Source: Hyphomicrobiales bacterium
Lineage (GTDB): Bacteria; Pseudomonadota; Alphaproteobacteria; Rhizobiales; Rhizobiaceae
Assembly (NCBI GenBank): GCA_900471485.1
Contig: UCEU01000048.1
Coordinates: 1-51,554, forward strand
DNA: 51,554 nucleotides
Direction: 5' to 3'
The position numbers and the translations under genes were made by a program. Below the pieces are notes generated by a model. It was not told the DNA's origin, did no database searches, and was given only the letters and a program-made list of their open reading frames with translations. Positions 25,884-35,069 of this stretch are shown here, piece by piece. Positions within the stretch are counted from its first letter, which is position 1. Each line of letters starts with the position of its first letter.

Positions 25884-27050
25884 TCAGGCCGCCTCTCCGG
25901 CCGGCTTTCGCCGGGCGGCAATTTTCGCGAAGGCGGCAATCGCCCTGTCGATATCCTCAGCTGTCGTCGAAAAGCCGAGCGAGATGCGCAAGGCGCCGAG
26001 CTTCGGGTCGTTGCCCATGGCGGTGAGCACATGACTTTCGCCGACCTTGCCGGACGAGCATGCGGAGCCCGCCGAAAGCGCCACACCTTCGAGATCGAAG
26101 GCGATCTGCCCGGTTTCGGCCTTCAGGCCCGGCAACGTGAAGAACGTCGTGTTTGCGGCGCGCTGGCCGTCGGCGCCGTGGATGATCACGTCGGGCGCCG
26201 CGGCCCGCATGCCGGATTCGAGCCGGTCGCGCAGCGCCAACACCATTGCGTTACGTGTCTCGAACTCGGCGAGCGCCACTTCCGCGGCCGCGCCGAAGCC
26301 GATCACGGCCAGCGAATTTTCCGTCCCCGAGCGGTGACCCTTCTCCTGGCCGCCACCATGGATCAACGGGCGCGGCATCAAAACCTCGCCACGAGAAATC
26401 AGTGCGCCAGCGCCCTTGGGGCCGCCGATCTTGTGCGAGGAAACGATCAGGAAATCGGCGCCGAGTTCATTGATGTCGAGTGCGATACGGCCAGCCGCCT
26501 GCACCGCGTCCACCACCAGCAGCCCGCCATGCGCATGGACGATCTCGGCCGCTTCCCGAACCGGCTGCACAATGCCCGTCTCGTTGTTGACGAGCATGAT
26601 CGCGACCATCGGCAAACCCGAAGTCTTGTCATGAGCCTCGAGCAGGCCGCGCAACGCATCGAGATCGACGACGCCGGCGGAGGTGACGGCGATCTCGCTT
26701 GTCTTGTCTTTCGGGAAGCGTCCACCCTCACGCACGGCGGGATGCTCGATCGCCGAATAATAGAGATGTCCGACGGCAAGCGGCGTGCGGCCCATCCGGA
26801 AATCCGGCGTGAGAACCATGTTGGCGGCTTCCGTGGCACCACTCGTCAGGATCACGTGGGCGGGATCGGCCGCTGCCAGTTTCGCCACCTGGCGGCGGGC
26901 TGCCTCGATCGCTGCACGGACGGCACGGCCCTCGCCATGAACGGAATTCGGATTGCCGAACATGTCGAGCGCGCGCAGGACAGCCTCGCGCGCTGCGGGA
27001 TGCAGCGGCGAAGTCGCGTTCCAGTCAAGATAAAGGCGTGTCGACGCCAT
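25884..27050 (-). CDS. sufS2: Group I (IscS/NifS-like) cysteine desulfurase, first gene of suf operon
   Basis: A 388-residue PLP enzyme that releases sulfur from cysteine. The PLP lysine is Lys207 in SSHKIGGPKG. The catalytic cysteine is Cys331 in SAGSACSSGK, on the long flexible loop typical of IscS/NifS. It is therefore a different class from the SufS encoded further down the same operon. A related Agrobacterium operon is written sufS2BCDS1XA, from memory, and this is the S2 position. The start follows AGGAC. The Irr box lies 109 bp upstream. Confidence 0.9.
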   Translation of the reverse strand: MASTRLYLDWNATSPLHPAAREAVLRALDMFGNPNSVHGEGRAVRAAIEAARRQVAKLAAADPAHVILTSGATEAANMVLTPDFRMGRTPLAVGHLYYSAIEHPAVREGGRFPKDKTSEIAVTSAGVVDLDALRGLLEAHDKTSGLPMVAIMLVNNETGIVQPVREAAEIVHAHGGLLVVDAVQAAGRIALDINELGADFLIVSSHKIGGPKGAGALISRGEVLMPRPLIHGGGQEKGHRSGTENSLAVIGFGAAAEVALAEFETRNAMVLALRDRLESGMRAAAPDVIIHGADGQRAANTTFFTLPGLKAETGQIAFDLEGVALSAGSACSSGKVGESHVLTAMGNDPKLGALRISLGFSTTAEDIDRAIAAFAKIAARRKPAGEAA

Positions 27051-27158
27051 GATCCGAAGTCCTGCCTTGATACTTGCACGCCGCTCGGCTCATTTTCCTT
27101 GAAAAGGCAGCCGGGCTTGCCTTATGACACATCCACAATGCGTGGTTCGCCATGCAAG

Positions 27159-27175
27159 TTTCGAATTGTTCTAAA
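27159..27175. promoter_or_regulatory. Irr box (iron control element)
   Basis: TTTCGAATTGTTCTAAA matches the Irr/ICE consensus TTTAGAA-N3-TTCTAAA at 13 of 14 fixed bases. A further half-like TTTTAGAAAA follows at about 27181. It lies in the 201-bp divergent gap between sufS2 (109 bp) and the hydrolase gene (77 bp). Irr is the haem-responsive Fur-family regulator of Rhizobiales and acts on iron-sulfur genes. Confidence 0.65.
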
Positions 27176-27251
27176 CTGCGTTTTAGAAAAGCTGACAACG
27201 TCCGTCAAGTCTGCGCAGCGTGAACGCGAACAAATAAACGCCGGAGTACCG

Positions 27252-27929
27252 ATGCCCGAAGTCATTTTCAACGGCCCTGCCGGCCGTCTTGAAGGCCGCT
27301 ACCAGCCCTCCAAGGAAAAAAGCGCACCGATTGCCCTCATCCTGCACCCGCACCCGCAGTTCGGCGGCACGATGAACAACCAGATCGTCTACCAGCTCTT
27401 CTACATGTTCCAGAAGCGTGGGTTCACGACATTGCGCTTCAACTTCCGTGGCATCGGCCGCAGCCAGGGCGAATTCGACCATGGTGCCGGCGAACTCTCG
27501 GACGCGGCATCCGCACTTGACTGGGTGCAGAGCCTGCATCCTGATTCGAAGACCTGTTGGGTCGCCGGCTATTCCTTCGGCTCGTGGATCGGCATGCAGC
27601 TCCTGATGCGCCGCCCGGAGATCGAAGGCTTCATGTCGATCGCGCCGCAGCCGAACACCTACGACTTCTCCTTCCTCGCCCCCTGCCCGTCATCAGGCCT
27701 GATCATCAACGGCGACGCCGACAAGGTGGCACCGGAGAAGGACGTCAACGGCCTGGTCGAGAAGCTGAAGACGCAGAAGGGCATCCTCATCACCCACCGC
27801 ACGGTGCCGGGCGCCAACCACTTCTTCAACGGCCAGGTGGAAACGCTGATGGGCGAATGCGAGGACTACCTCGACCGCCGCCTCAACGGCGAACTGGTCC
27901 CGGAACCGGCCGCCAAGCGCATCCGCTAG
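27252..27929 (+). CDS. Alpha/beta hydrolase
   Basis: A 225-residue serine hydrolase of the CocE/NonD-like dienelactone-hydrolase type. HPHPQFGGTMNN forms the oxyanion region (residues 32-43), GYSFGS carries the nucleophile Ser108, and GANHFF near residue 198 supplies the His. Substrate unknown. The start follows GGAG at 27243. It diverges from the suf operon and shares its Irr box, so iron control is possible. The stop overlaps the converging GNAT stop by 4 bp. Confidence 0.85.
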   Translation: MPEVIFNGPAGRLEGRYQPSKEKSAPIALILHPHPQFGGTMNNQIVYQLFYMFQKRGFTTLRFNFRGIGRSQGEFDHGAGELSDAASALDWVQSLHPDSKTCWVAGYSFGSWIGMQLLMRRPEIEGFMSIAPQPNTYDFSFLAPCPSSGLIINGDADKVAPEKDVNGLVEKLKTQKGILITHRTVPGANHFFNGQVETLMGECEDYLDRRLNGELVPEPAAKRIR

Positions 27930-28453
27930 GCCCGCCGCATCTCGGCGGTCAGTTCGAACGTTGGGCACGACATCTTGTCGATAATCATCGGCGTGCGGCT
28001 TCGCATGCCGATTTTCGTCAGGACGCGCTGCGACGCCAGATTGTCGGGATGCGTGAAAGCGATGAACTGGGGCGCGTAGCGCTTTTCGAAAAACCAGTCG
28101 GCCAGCCCGTTCGCCAGTTCCGTCGCATAGCCCTTTCCCCACTCCGCGTGGCGGAGCGAATAGCCGAGCTCGAACTCGCCGCGTTCGCCGCCGTAGCGGG
28201 AGAAGCCGGCGCGGCCGATGAAGCGACCGTCGTCGAGGCTGGTCACCTTGTATTTGGTGGTGCGATCGCGCGCCTGCTCGGCAAAGAAGCTCATGAACCG
28301 CTCCTCGACCTTCTCATCGCTCCAAGGCGCTGCGCCGGAGAGATAACGCGTCGTTTCGATCGTCGAATGCAGGTCCCGCAGCAGATGCATGTCCTGCCGA
28401 CGCCACATCGACAGAACGAGCCGCGGGGTTTTCAGGATGATGTCGTCACTCAT
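27926..28453 (-). CDS. GNAT family N-acetyltransferase (RimJ/RimL type)
   Basis: A 175-residue acetyltransferase of the Acetyltransf_3 group: LKTPRLVLSMWRRQDMHLL at the start, FELGYSLRHAEWGKGYATEL forming the acetyl-CoA loop, and NLASQRVLTKIGM near residue 140. Relatives acetylate ribosomal protein N-termini or small molecules; the substrate here is unknown. It overlaps the anmK stop by 4 bp (ATGA), so the two are translationally coupled. Confidence 0.87.
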   Translation of the reverse strand: MSDDIILKTPRLVLSMWRRQDMHLLRDLHSTIETTRYLSGAAPWSDEKVEERFMSFFAEQARDRTTKYKVTSLDDGRFIGRAGFSRYGGERGEFELGYSLRHAEWGKGYATELANGLADWFFEKRYAPQFIAFTHPDNLASQRVLTKIGMRSRTPMIIDKMSCPTFELTAEMRRA

Positions 28454-29571
28454 GGCTTCCTCGCTACTATGCCGCCCGTCACCGGCTCCCGGACCCCGGT
28501 GGTGCCGGGAAAGGTCAGCGCCAGGCCATCCAGCGAGCGCACCGCCAGATAGGCCCAGGCTTCCGCCTCCATCGAATCGCCGTTGAAACCGGCGTCCTCG
28601 GCGGAGATCACCCCGGCGTCGTGCTCGCTTGCGAGATCGCTGAGATCCCGCATCAGTACCGCGTTCAGCCGCCCGCCGCCGCAGACGACATAGAGCTTCG
28701 GCATGACAGGCAGGTGACCGGCTGATTTGACGATCGAGGCCGCCGCGACATAGGCGAGCGTCCGTGCCCCGTCGGCGAGTTCCGCATCGGCGCCAGAAGG
28801 CGGCGGAAAGTCGTTGCGGTCGAGCGAGCGGCGCTTTTCCGCTGTGAAGAACGGGCTGTCGAGATAGCGATTTGCCAGCGACGCGACAATCCGGCCCTCC
28901 GAGGCGATCATGCCGCCCTGGTCGAACGGCACGCCGGCCTGCGTCTCGACCCACTGGTCGATCAGCGTGTTGCCCGGTCCGCTGTCGTAACCGATGATGA
29001 CGCCATCCGCGCCGATGAAAGTCAGGTTGGAGATGCCGCCGATATTGACGAAGCAGATCGGCGGCGTTGCGTCGGCCACGTTGGCGGCAAGCGCTGCGTG
29101 GTAAACCGGCACCAGCGGCGCGCCCTGGCCGCCATGCACCATGTCGTTGGCCCTGAGATCGTAGACGACGGAAATGCCGGTCTCCCGGGCCAGAAGCGCC
29201 CCGTCGCCGATCTGCACCGTCAGCGCCTCGTCGGGCCGGTGAAGCACGGTCTGACCGTGGAAGCCGATCACGTCGATCGCGGCGGCATCAAGCCCGTTCG
29301 CCGCGATGAATTCCCTAACGGCAGCTGCATGACGTAGCGTAAGCTCACGCTCGATCGCCGTCAGCTCTCCCGGCCGCTGCTCGCGTTTCGTAATGCTCTT
29401 CGCCCGCTCCAGCGCCAGCTTTAGCTGGTCGCGGAAGGCGGGATCGTAGGGTACGCCGAGCGACGGTCCCCGCTCGACGAGATCGCGACCGTCGGTACGC
29501 AGCAGCGCCACATCGATGCCATCCATCGAGGTCCCGCTCATCAGGCCGATCGCGGTGCGTATCTTTCCCAT
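28450..29571 (-). CDS. anmK: Anhydro-N-acetylmuramic acid kinase
   Basis: Recycles cell-wall sugar by phosphorylating and opening 1,6-anhydro-MurNAc. The protein is 373 residues, the usual length, with the signature IGLMSGTSMDGIDVALL near the start, FHGQTVLH, FVNIGGISNLT and GYDSGPGNTLID. The start at 29571 follows GGGGGAAG; an in-frame extension to 29604 has no support. The gene diverges from tyrS and overlaps the downstream acetyltransferase. It fits with the lytic transglycosylases and PBPs elsewhere in the window. Confidence 0.95.
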   Translation of the reverse strand: MGKIRTAIGLMSGTSMDGIDVALLRTDGRDLVERGPSLGVPYDPAFRDQLKLALERAKSITKREQRPGELTAIERELTLRHAAAVREFIAANGLDAAAIDVIGFHGQTVLHRPDEALTVQIGDGALLARETGISVVYDLRANDMVHGGQGAPLVPVYHAALAANVADATPPICFVNIGGISNLTFIGADGVIIGYDSGPGNTLIDQWVETQAGVPFDQGGMIASEGRIVASLANRYLDSPFFTAEKRRSLDRNDFPPPSGADAELADGARTLAYVAAASIVKSAGHLPVMPKLYVVCGGGRLNAVLMRDLSDLASEHDAGVISAEDAGFNGDSMEAEAWAYLAVRSLDGLALTFPGTTGVREPVTGGIVARKP

Positions 29572-29701
29572 GCTTCCCCCGCATCCAACAAGGCGGTGAC
29601 TCAATCAACCAAATGGTGACTGTGCGAGAAAACAGTGCTAAACGCGCCGCTCCACATCAACAATAGCCAATCCGAAAATCCTGATCCGAAAGCAAAAGGT
29701 C

Positions 29702-30958
29702 ATGACCGAGTTCAAATCCGATTTCCTCCGCACGCTGAAAGAGCGTGGCTTCATTCATCAGATCTCCGATGAATCCGGCCTCGACGCCCTGCTCGCCAAG
29801 GAAACCGTGACTGCTTATATCGGCTATGACCCTACGGCATCGAGCCTGCATGTCGGCCACCTCACCCAGATCATGATGCTGCACTGGTTCCAAGCCACCG
29901 GACATCGCCCGATCTCGCTGATGGGCGGCGGCACCGGCATGGTCGGCGACCCGTCCTTCAAGGACGAGGCCCGCAAGCTGATGACGGTCGATACGATCGA
30001 GGAGAATATCGCGTCGATCAAGAGCTGCTTTGCCAACTACCTCGACTACGACAAGGCGGGCAATCCGGCGCTGATGATCAACAACGCCGAGTGGCTGCGC
30101 TCGCTGAACTATCTCGAATTCCTGCGCGACGTCGGGCGTCATTTCTCGGTCAACCGCATGCTCTCCTTCGACAGCGTCAAGACCCGCCTCGACCGCGAGC
30201 ACTCGCTGTCCTTCCTCGAATTCAACTACATGATCCTGCAGGCCTACGACTTCGTCGAGCTCGCCAAGCGCTACGATTGCCGGCTGCAGATGGGCGGTTC
30301 CGACCAGTGGGGCAACATCATCAACGGCATCGACCTTGGTCACCGCATGGGGACCGAGCAGCTCTACGCGCTGACCTCGCCGCTCTTGACGACGTCCTCG
30401 GGCGCCAAGATGGGCAAGTCCGCCTCGGGCGCGGTATGGCTCAACGCCGACCTGCTGCCGGTCTATGATTTCTGGCAGTACTGGCGCAACACCGAAGACG
30501 CCGACGTGCCGCGCTTCCTGAAGCTGTTCACGACGCTGCCGATGGACGAGATCGCCCGCCTGTCGGCCATTGCCGGCTCCGAGCTCAATGAGGTGAAGAA
30601 GATCCTGGCGACCGAGGTGACCGCCATCCTGCACGGCCGCTCCGCCGCCGAGCAGGCAGCAGAAACGGCCCGCAAGACCTTCGAGGAAGGCGCACTTGCC
30701 GACAACCTGCCCTCTATCGATGTGCCGGCAACTGAACTCGAGGCCGGCATCGGCCTGCTCGCGCTGATCGTCAAGGCCGGCCTCGCCGCCTCCAACGGCG
30801 AAGCCCGCCGCCACGTCCAGGGCGGCGCTGTGCGCATCAACGATGCGGCGATCTCCGACGAGCGCAAGGTGATCGGTTCCAGCGAAGTCACCGGCGACGG
30901 CGTGATCAAGCTGTCGCTCGGCAAGAAGAAGCACATTCTCGTTCGTCCGACGGCGTAA
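29702..30958 (+). CDS. tyrS: Tyrosyl-tRNA synthetase
   Basis: A 418-residue class I synthetase that charges tRNA-Tyr. The HIGH motif is HVGH (residues 50-53) and the KMSKS motif appears as KMGKS (236-240). The tyrosine-binding block GGSDQWGNI (198-206) is conserved. The C-terminal S4 RNA-binding domain (about 350-415) contains ASNGEARRHVQGGAVRIND. A strong terminator follows. The gene stands alone, divergent from anmK. Confidence 0.97.
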   Translation: MTEFKSDFLRTLKERGFIHQISDESGLDALLAKETVTAYIGYDPTASSLHVGHLTQIMMLHWFQATGHRPISLMGGGTGMVGDPSFKDEARKLMTVDTIEENIASIKSCFANYLDYDKAGNPALMINNAEWLRSLNYLEFLRDVGRHFSVNRMLSFDSVKTRLDREHSLSFLEFNYMILQAYDFVELAKRYDCRLQMGGSDQWGNIINGIDLGHRMGTEQLYALTSPLLTTSSGAKMGKSASGAVWLNADLLPVYDFWQYWRNTEDADVPRFLKLFTTLPMDEIARLSAIAGSELNEVKKILATEVTAILHGRSAAEQAAETARKTFEEGALADNLPSIDVPATELEAGIGLLALIVKAGLAASNGEARRHVQGGAVRINDAAISDERKVIGSSEVTGDGVIKLSLGKKKHILVRPTA

Positions 30959-30988
30959 CGAGCGATCCGTCCACACGTTTCGACATTA

Positions 30989-31014
30989 AGGCCGGCGCGA
31001 CTGCCGGCTTTTTT
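30989..31014 (+). terminator. Intrinsic terminator of tyrS
   Basis: A GCCGGC stem with its complement GCCGGC around a 6-base loop, followed by TTTTTT, starts 32 bp after the tyrS stop. Confidence 0.88.
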
Positions 31015-31078
31015 GTGCTGTTGCGCTTGTATATGCGAAGCCAATCCCGTCGTGTTTTTGGCTACGCGCTTAGAAGCC

Positions 31079-34000
31079 TCACTGAAACTCGAAAATATTC
31101 CGGAACACGCCCGGCGCGATGATCGACAGCGGGTTGATCGTCAGGTTCGGCGCGTCGAGTTTGCCGACCAACTTGAAGGTAATGCCGATCAGGCCGCGGT
31201 CGGTGCCGTTGCCGAGCAGGATACCGATGACGGGCAGTTCGGCGAACAGGCGGTTCAGGCCGTAGGCCGGCATGAAGGTGCCGGTCATGTCCATGTTACC
31301 GCGCTGGTCGCGCACCACGCCCTGGAACACCGCGCCCACCTGATCACCGCGCACGACACCATTCTCGATGCGGATCACGCCGTTCTGCGAGAAGATGCGG
31401 GCGAACCCGCGCTGGAAGCGCTGTGCCGTCGTGTCGATGTTGCGCTTCACGGCCGAGTTCAGGCTGCGCTGTTCCTGTCCGACCGGCGTCGAGACGATCG
31501 AGTGCAGGCGTTGCTCATTGACCAGCGAAAAGCGCCGGATGTCGATGGATCCGTTCCAGTCCCCACCGGATCCGAGGCGGACGGCGAGGTTGAGAAGTCC
31601 GCCGCTCATGTGCTTGTAGAGATCGGCGAAGCGCGACACCGCGCCGGCGTCACCGCTGGTGACGTTGATGACGCCGCCGCCGCGCGTCTGCGCGACCACG
31701 GCCTCGCCGCTATTGGTGATGCCCGAGAAGTTCAGCGTCTGCAGCTTGCCGCCCTGGCTGACATAGACGAGTTCGACATTGCGGACCTTCTCGTCGTTGA
31801 AGCCTGTAATGCGATCGAGGTTCGCCCGAACAGACACGCCGCCGCTCGACCGATCGGAGGAATCGCTGTTGCCGCCGGAGGATTTCAGTCCGGCCAGGAT
31901 CGGCCGCACATCGGCGCTGGCGCCGGAAACATTGACCTCCATGTCGCCCTTGCTCCGCCGCAGCGAGACCGCGAAGTCATCGAGTGAGGAGAGCTTGACG
32001 CTGTCGAAATCCGCCTTCTGCAGATTGCCCTTGCTGATGACGAGCGAGCCGTTGACACCGAAACCGTCTCCCTTCAGCGCGAAGTTCTTCACCTGAAGAT
32101 TATCGATGGCGCCTGATATCTCGAAAGTCGCATTGGCGCCGATGCCGCTGCCCTTCGACCATCCGATCCAGGGAATGTCGAGACGCGCCTTTCCGAGGTC
32201 GAGCGATACCGCCTGCCGGTCCTGGTCCAGCCGGTTGAGCTCGACGCCGATCGTGCCGTCGATGATGCTTGATAGCCCGGGGATAAGCTTCTCGCGCTGC
32301 TCGTTGCTGAGCGTTGCCGTCACCGTCTGCTGTATCGGGACGTTGGAATCCTTGTCGGTCGGCTGCACCAGCTTGATCTTCGCGGGAATGCCGTCGACCT
32401 GGCCGTCACCATCCAGAGACACCTGCTTCGGGTCGGCGTTCAGCGTGCCGTTAAGACCGGTAATCACGCGGCCCGATATGCCCTTGGCGACGCCAAGATC
32501 CTGAAGCTGCAGGGCCGCCTTCCATTCGATTGGCGGTGGGTTCTGCGACGAGATCAAGCCGAACCGCGCCTGCACGGTGGCGCTGACCTTTCCCTTGAGA
32601 TCGTCAGGCACGAGACCGGCGCGGTCGAGCACCTTCACCGGCTTGTAGGTCAAAAGCTCGCCGATCGCATCGGCGTTACCCGAGACCGGCAAGTTGAGTT
32701 CCGCCATCAGCGGCTTCTCGTAGGTGGAGGGCAGGATGAAGGTGCCCTCGCCGATATTGACCGAGCGGCCGGAGGCGAAGAAGGAGGTGCCGCGCTTGAA
32801 ATTGATCGTGGCGCGCGGGCCGACGAGATCGAAATGCGCCCAGGCGTCGCGGATCGGCGGAATGTCGCCGGTCACGTTCAGCCGCACATCCGCGATATCG
32901 AAGCCGATCTTGATCTGGTTTTCGTCGAGTTTGAGCACCTTGCCCGCCGCCGCCTCGTCCAGCCTGCCGAACGGAATGAAGACGGAAATCGAGGCATCGG
33001 TGATCGTACCGCCGAAGAGGTTTCGCAAGGCCCAGTCGCGCGCCTTCGGCGCCATCCAGAACGGCCATAGCTGCTTGACGGCGGTGGTCTGCAGCTGTTG
33101 CGACTGGCCGGCAAAGCTCACCTCCGGCGAAAGATCGCCGAAACGGGCACGCAGCGAGCCGTACAGGCCGCCCTGCGGGCTGCTCACCTGCATGTTGGCG
33201 AACTCGAGTTCCTTGGACGCGACGAGATAGCGGCCCGTCGCCTTGATGTCGAACGGCAACGGCTGCTCGTCCGAGAGGCTGGGCGCGGCGCTGCCGCCGC
33301 TGACCAGGAGATCGATCCCGAAGCCCTTTCCGGCGGAAGCGTCGATCTTGTCGAGATCGATCAGCGCGCCGTTGAACGGAACCGAGGTGCGGTCGAACTG
33401 CAGTTGCGACTTGCCGATCTCGACGGTCTGCTTGTCGAAGTCGTAGGAAAGGTTGAGGCGCCCGCCGCTCAATATCTGGTCGTCGCCGTCCATGTAGAAT
33501 TGGCCCGGCTTCAGGTCGACGACGGCGGCGAGCGCCGGCTGGGTGCCCTCGCCGGACCGCACGGCCGATACCATGAGATCTCCGAGGCCGTCGATCCCCT
33601 GGCGAACCTCGCCCATATTGTTGCGCTTCAGCGTGAAAGGCGCGAGATCGACGCCGGTGACCTGGCCGGTCAGTTTCGACGTTCGTCCCTCGGACTGATC
33701 CATGACCACGCTGAGCGTCGCCGGCTTCCCGTTGATCAGGATGTCGCCATCCAGATGCAGCGCGCCCTGCCGACCCTTGGAGAAGACGAGGCTGTCGATG
33801 ACGACAGACAGCGGGCCGTTGCGCGTATCCGCGAGCTTGATGTCAATGCCGGAGAGCTTGACGGAACGGGTTCCGCCGCGCTCCACGAAATTGTCGATGA
33901 CGTCAAGCTGTTCGAACACCCGTTCCATCGCCGCCGGCAGCGCATCGATGCGGATATTGTTCAGATCGAGCGGCTTGCCTGATGGCAGCAAGGCGGTGTC

Positions 34001-34477
34001 GAGGCCGATATCGTCGGCTTCGATCTGGGCGATGGCGATCCGGCCGCGGAAGAGCTGCAGCGGGTCGAGCGCCATGCGCATGGAACTGGTGGTCGAGAGA
34101 TGCTGGCCGCTGTCCTCGTCGACCATGTTGACGTTGCGCGCTTCGAGCGCCAGCCGCATGTTCGAGGTGAAGCGGATGACCGTGGAGCCGACTTCGGCGT
34201 GATAGCGCGGGCCGATGACGGAATTGAGTCCCGATTGCGCCTGCCGCGAGAGCGTCGCGTCGAACATGCCGCTCTCGACCGTGAAGATCAGCGCCGCGAA
34301 CAGGAAGACGACGAAGCCGATGCAGGCGCCGCTCCAATTGGCCGTTCGGCGCATGCGTGAGCGTGCCGGCGGGCAATGTACGATCAACGGATCTTCCGCC
34401 TGGGCGGAAGGAAGCTCGTGCAGTGCGACCACATCTTTCTTGCGGAATGTAATCTTCTCACCGCGGATCGCCGACAT
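31079..34477 (-). CDS. YhdP/AsmA-like giant envelope protein (DUF3971)
   Basis: A 1132-residue protein with one N-terminal membrane segment (about residues 47-67) and a very long beta-rich remainder facing the periplasm. DUF3971 sequence occupies the middle (around DAWAHFDLVGPRATINFKRG). The AsmA-like C-terminal part carries RGGGVINVTSGDAGAVSRFA and GNMDMTGTFMPAYGLNRLFA. E. coli relatives (YhdP, TamB) are rod-shaped bridges thought to carry phospholipid to the outer membrane. The N-terminal ~45 cytosolic residues are charged. Single gene, divergent from bcp. Confidence 0.88.
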   Translation of the reverse strand: MSAIRGEKITFRKKDVVALHELPSAQAEDPLIVHCPPARSRMRRTANWSGACIGFVVFLFAALIFTVESGMFDATLSRQAQSGLNSVIGPRYHAEVGSTVIRFTSNMRLALEARNVNMVDEDSGQHLSTTSSMRMALDPLQLFRGRIAIAQIEADDIGLDTALLPSGKPLDLNNIRIDALPAAMERVFEQLDVIDNFVERGGTRSVKLSGIDIKLADTRNGPLSVVIDSLVFSKGRQGALHLDGDILINGKPATLSVVMDQSEGRTSKLTGQVTGVDLAPFTLKRNNMGEVRQGIDGLGDLMVSAVRSGEGTQPALAAVVDLKPGQFYMDGDDQILSGGRLNLSYDFDKQTVEIGKSQLQFDRTSVPFNGALIDLDKIDASAGKGFGIDLLVSGGSAAPSLSDEQPLPFDIKATGRYLVASKELEFANMQVSSPQGGLYGSLRARFGDLSPEVSFAGQSQQLQTTAVKQLWPFWMAPKARDWALRNLFGGTITDASISVFIPFGRLDEAAAGKVLKLDENQIKIGFDIADVRLNVTGDIPPIRDAWAHFDLVGPRATINFKRGTSFFASGRSVNIGEGTFILPSTYEKPLMAELNLPVSGNADAIGELLTYKPVKVLDRAGLVPDDLKGKVSATVQARFGLISSQNPPPIEWKAALQLQDLGVAKGISGRVITGLNGTLNADPKQVSLDGDGQVDGIPAKIKLVQPTDKDSNVPIQQTVTATLSNEQREKLIPGLSSIIDGTIGVELNRLDQDRQAVSLDLGKARLDIPWIGWSKGSGIGANATFEISGAIDNLQVKNFALKGDGFGVNGSLVISKGNLQKADFDSVKLSSLDDFAVSLRRSKGDMEVNVSGASADVRPILAGLKSSGGNSDSSDRSSGGVSVRANLDRITGFNDEKVRNVELVYVSQGGKLQTLNFSGITNSGEAVVAQTRGGGVINVTSGDAGAVSRFADLYKHMSGGLLNLAVRLGSGGDWNGSIDIRRFSLVNEQRLHSIVSTPVGQEQRSLNSAVKRNIDTTAQRFQRGFARIFSQNGVIRIENGVVRGDQVGAVFQGVVRDQRGNMDMTGTFMPAYGLNRLFAELPVIGILLGNGTDRGLIGITFKLVGKLDAPNLTINPLSIIAPGVFRNIFEFQ

Positions 34478-34595
34478 GCGCCTCGCCTAATTCCTTCACT
34501 TGTGGTTGGACCAGACTGGCTGGACGCGTATTCGTCCAATATATATCCGGCAACTCACCTGTCATCCACAAACCCGGCAAAAGAAAGGTTTCTCC

Positions 34596-35069
34596 ATGGT
34601 CGATATCAGCATCGGCGCTAGCGCGCCCGCATTCGATCTCCCGCGCGACGGCGGAGGCCGCGTTTCGCTGGGGGATTTCAAGGGCAAGCCGCTGGTTCTG
34701 TTCTTCTATCCGAAGGACGACACATCCGGATGCACGACCGAATCACTTGCGTTCACGGCACTCGCCGGTGACTTCGAAAAAGCCGGCGCCGCCGTCGTCG
34801 GCATGTCGCCGGATTCGCCCGCCAAGCATGACAAGTTCATCAAGAAGCACGGCCTCTCCGTCATCCTCGCAGCCGACGAGGATAAATCGACGCTGGAGGC
34901 CTATGGCGTCTGGAAGGAAAAGAGCATGTACGGCCGCAAGTACATGGGCGTCGAGCGCACGACCGTCCTGATCGGCGCCGACGGCAAGATTGCCGCCATA
35001 TGGGATAAGGTGAAGGTTCCCGGCCACGCCGAGGCCGTTCTGGCCGCCGTGCAGAACCTCGGCCAATGA
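34596..35069 (+). CDS. bcp: Bcp-type thioredoxin-dependent peroxiredoxin (single cysteine)
   Basis: A 157-residue peroxide reductase of the Bcp/PrxQ group. The peroxidatic cysteine is Cys46 in DDTSGCTTES. The resolving cysteine found five residues later in E. coli Bcp is absent (Leu51), and no other cysteine exists in the protein, so it must work as a one-Cys enzyme. The start MVDISIG follows AGAAAGG; a longer upstream frame is not coding. It overlaps the DUF455 gene by 4 bp. Confidence 0.92.
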   Translation: MVDISIGASAPAFDLPRDGGGRVSLGDFKGKPLVLFFYPKDDTSGCTTESLAFTALAGDFEKAGAAVVGMSPDSPAKHDKFIKKHGLSVILAADEDKSTLEAYGVWKEKSMYGRKYMGVERTTVLIGADGKIAAIWDKVKVPGHAEAVLAAVQNLGQ

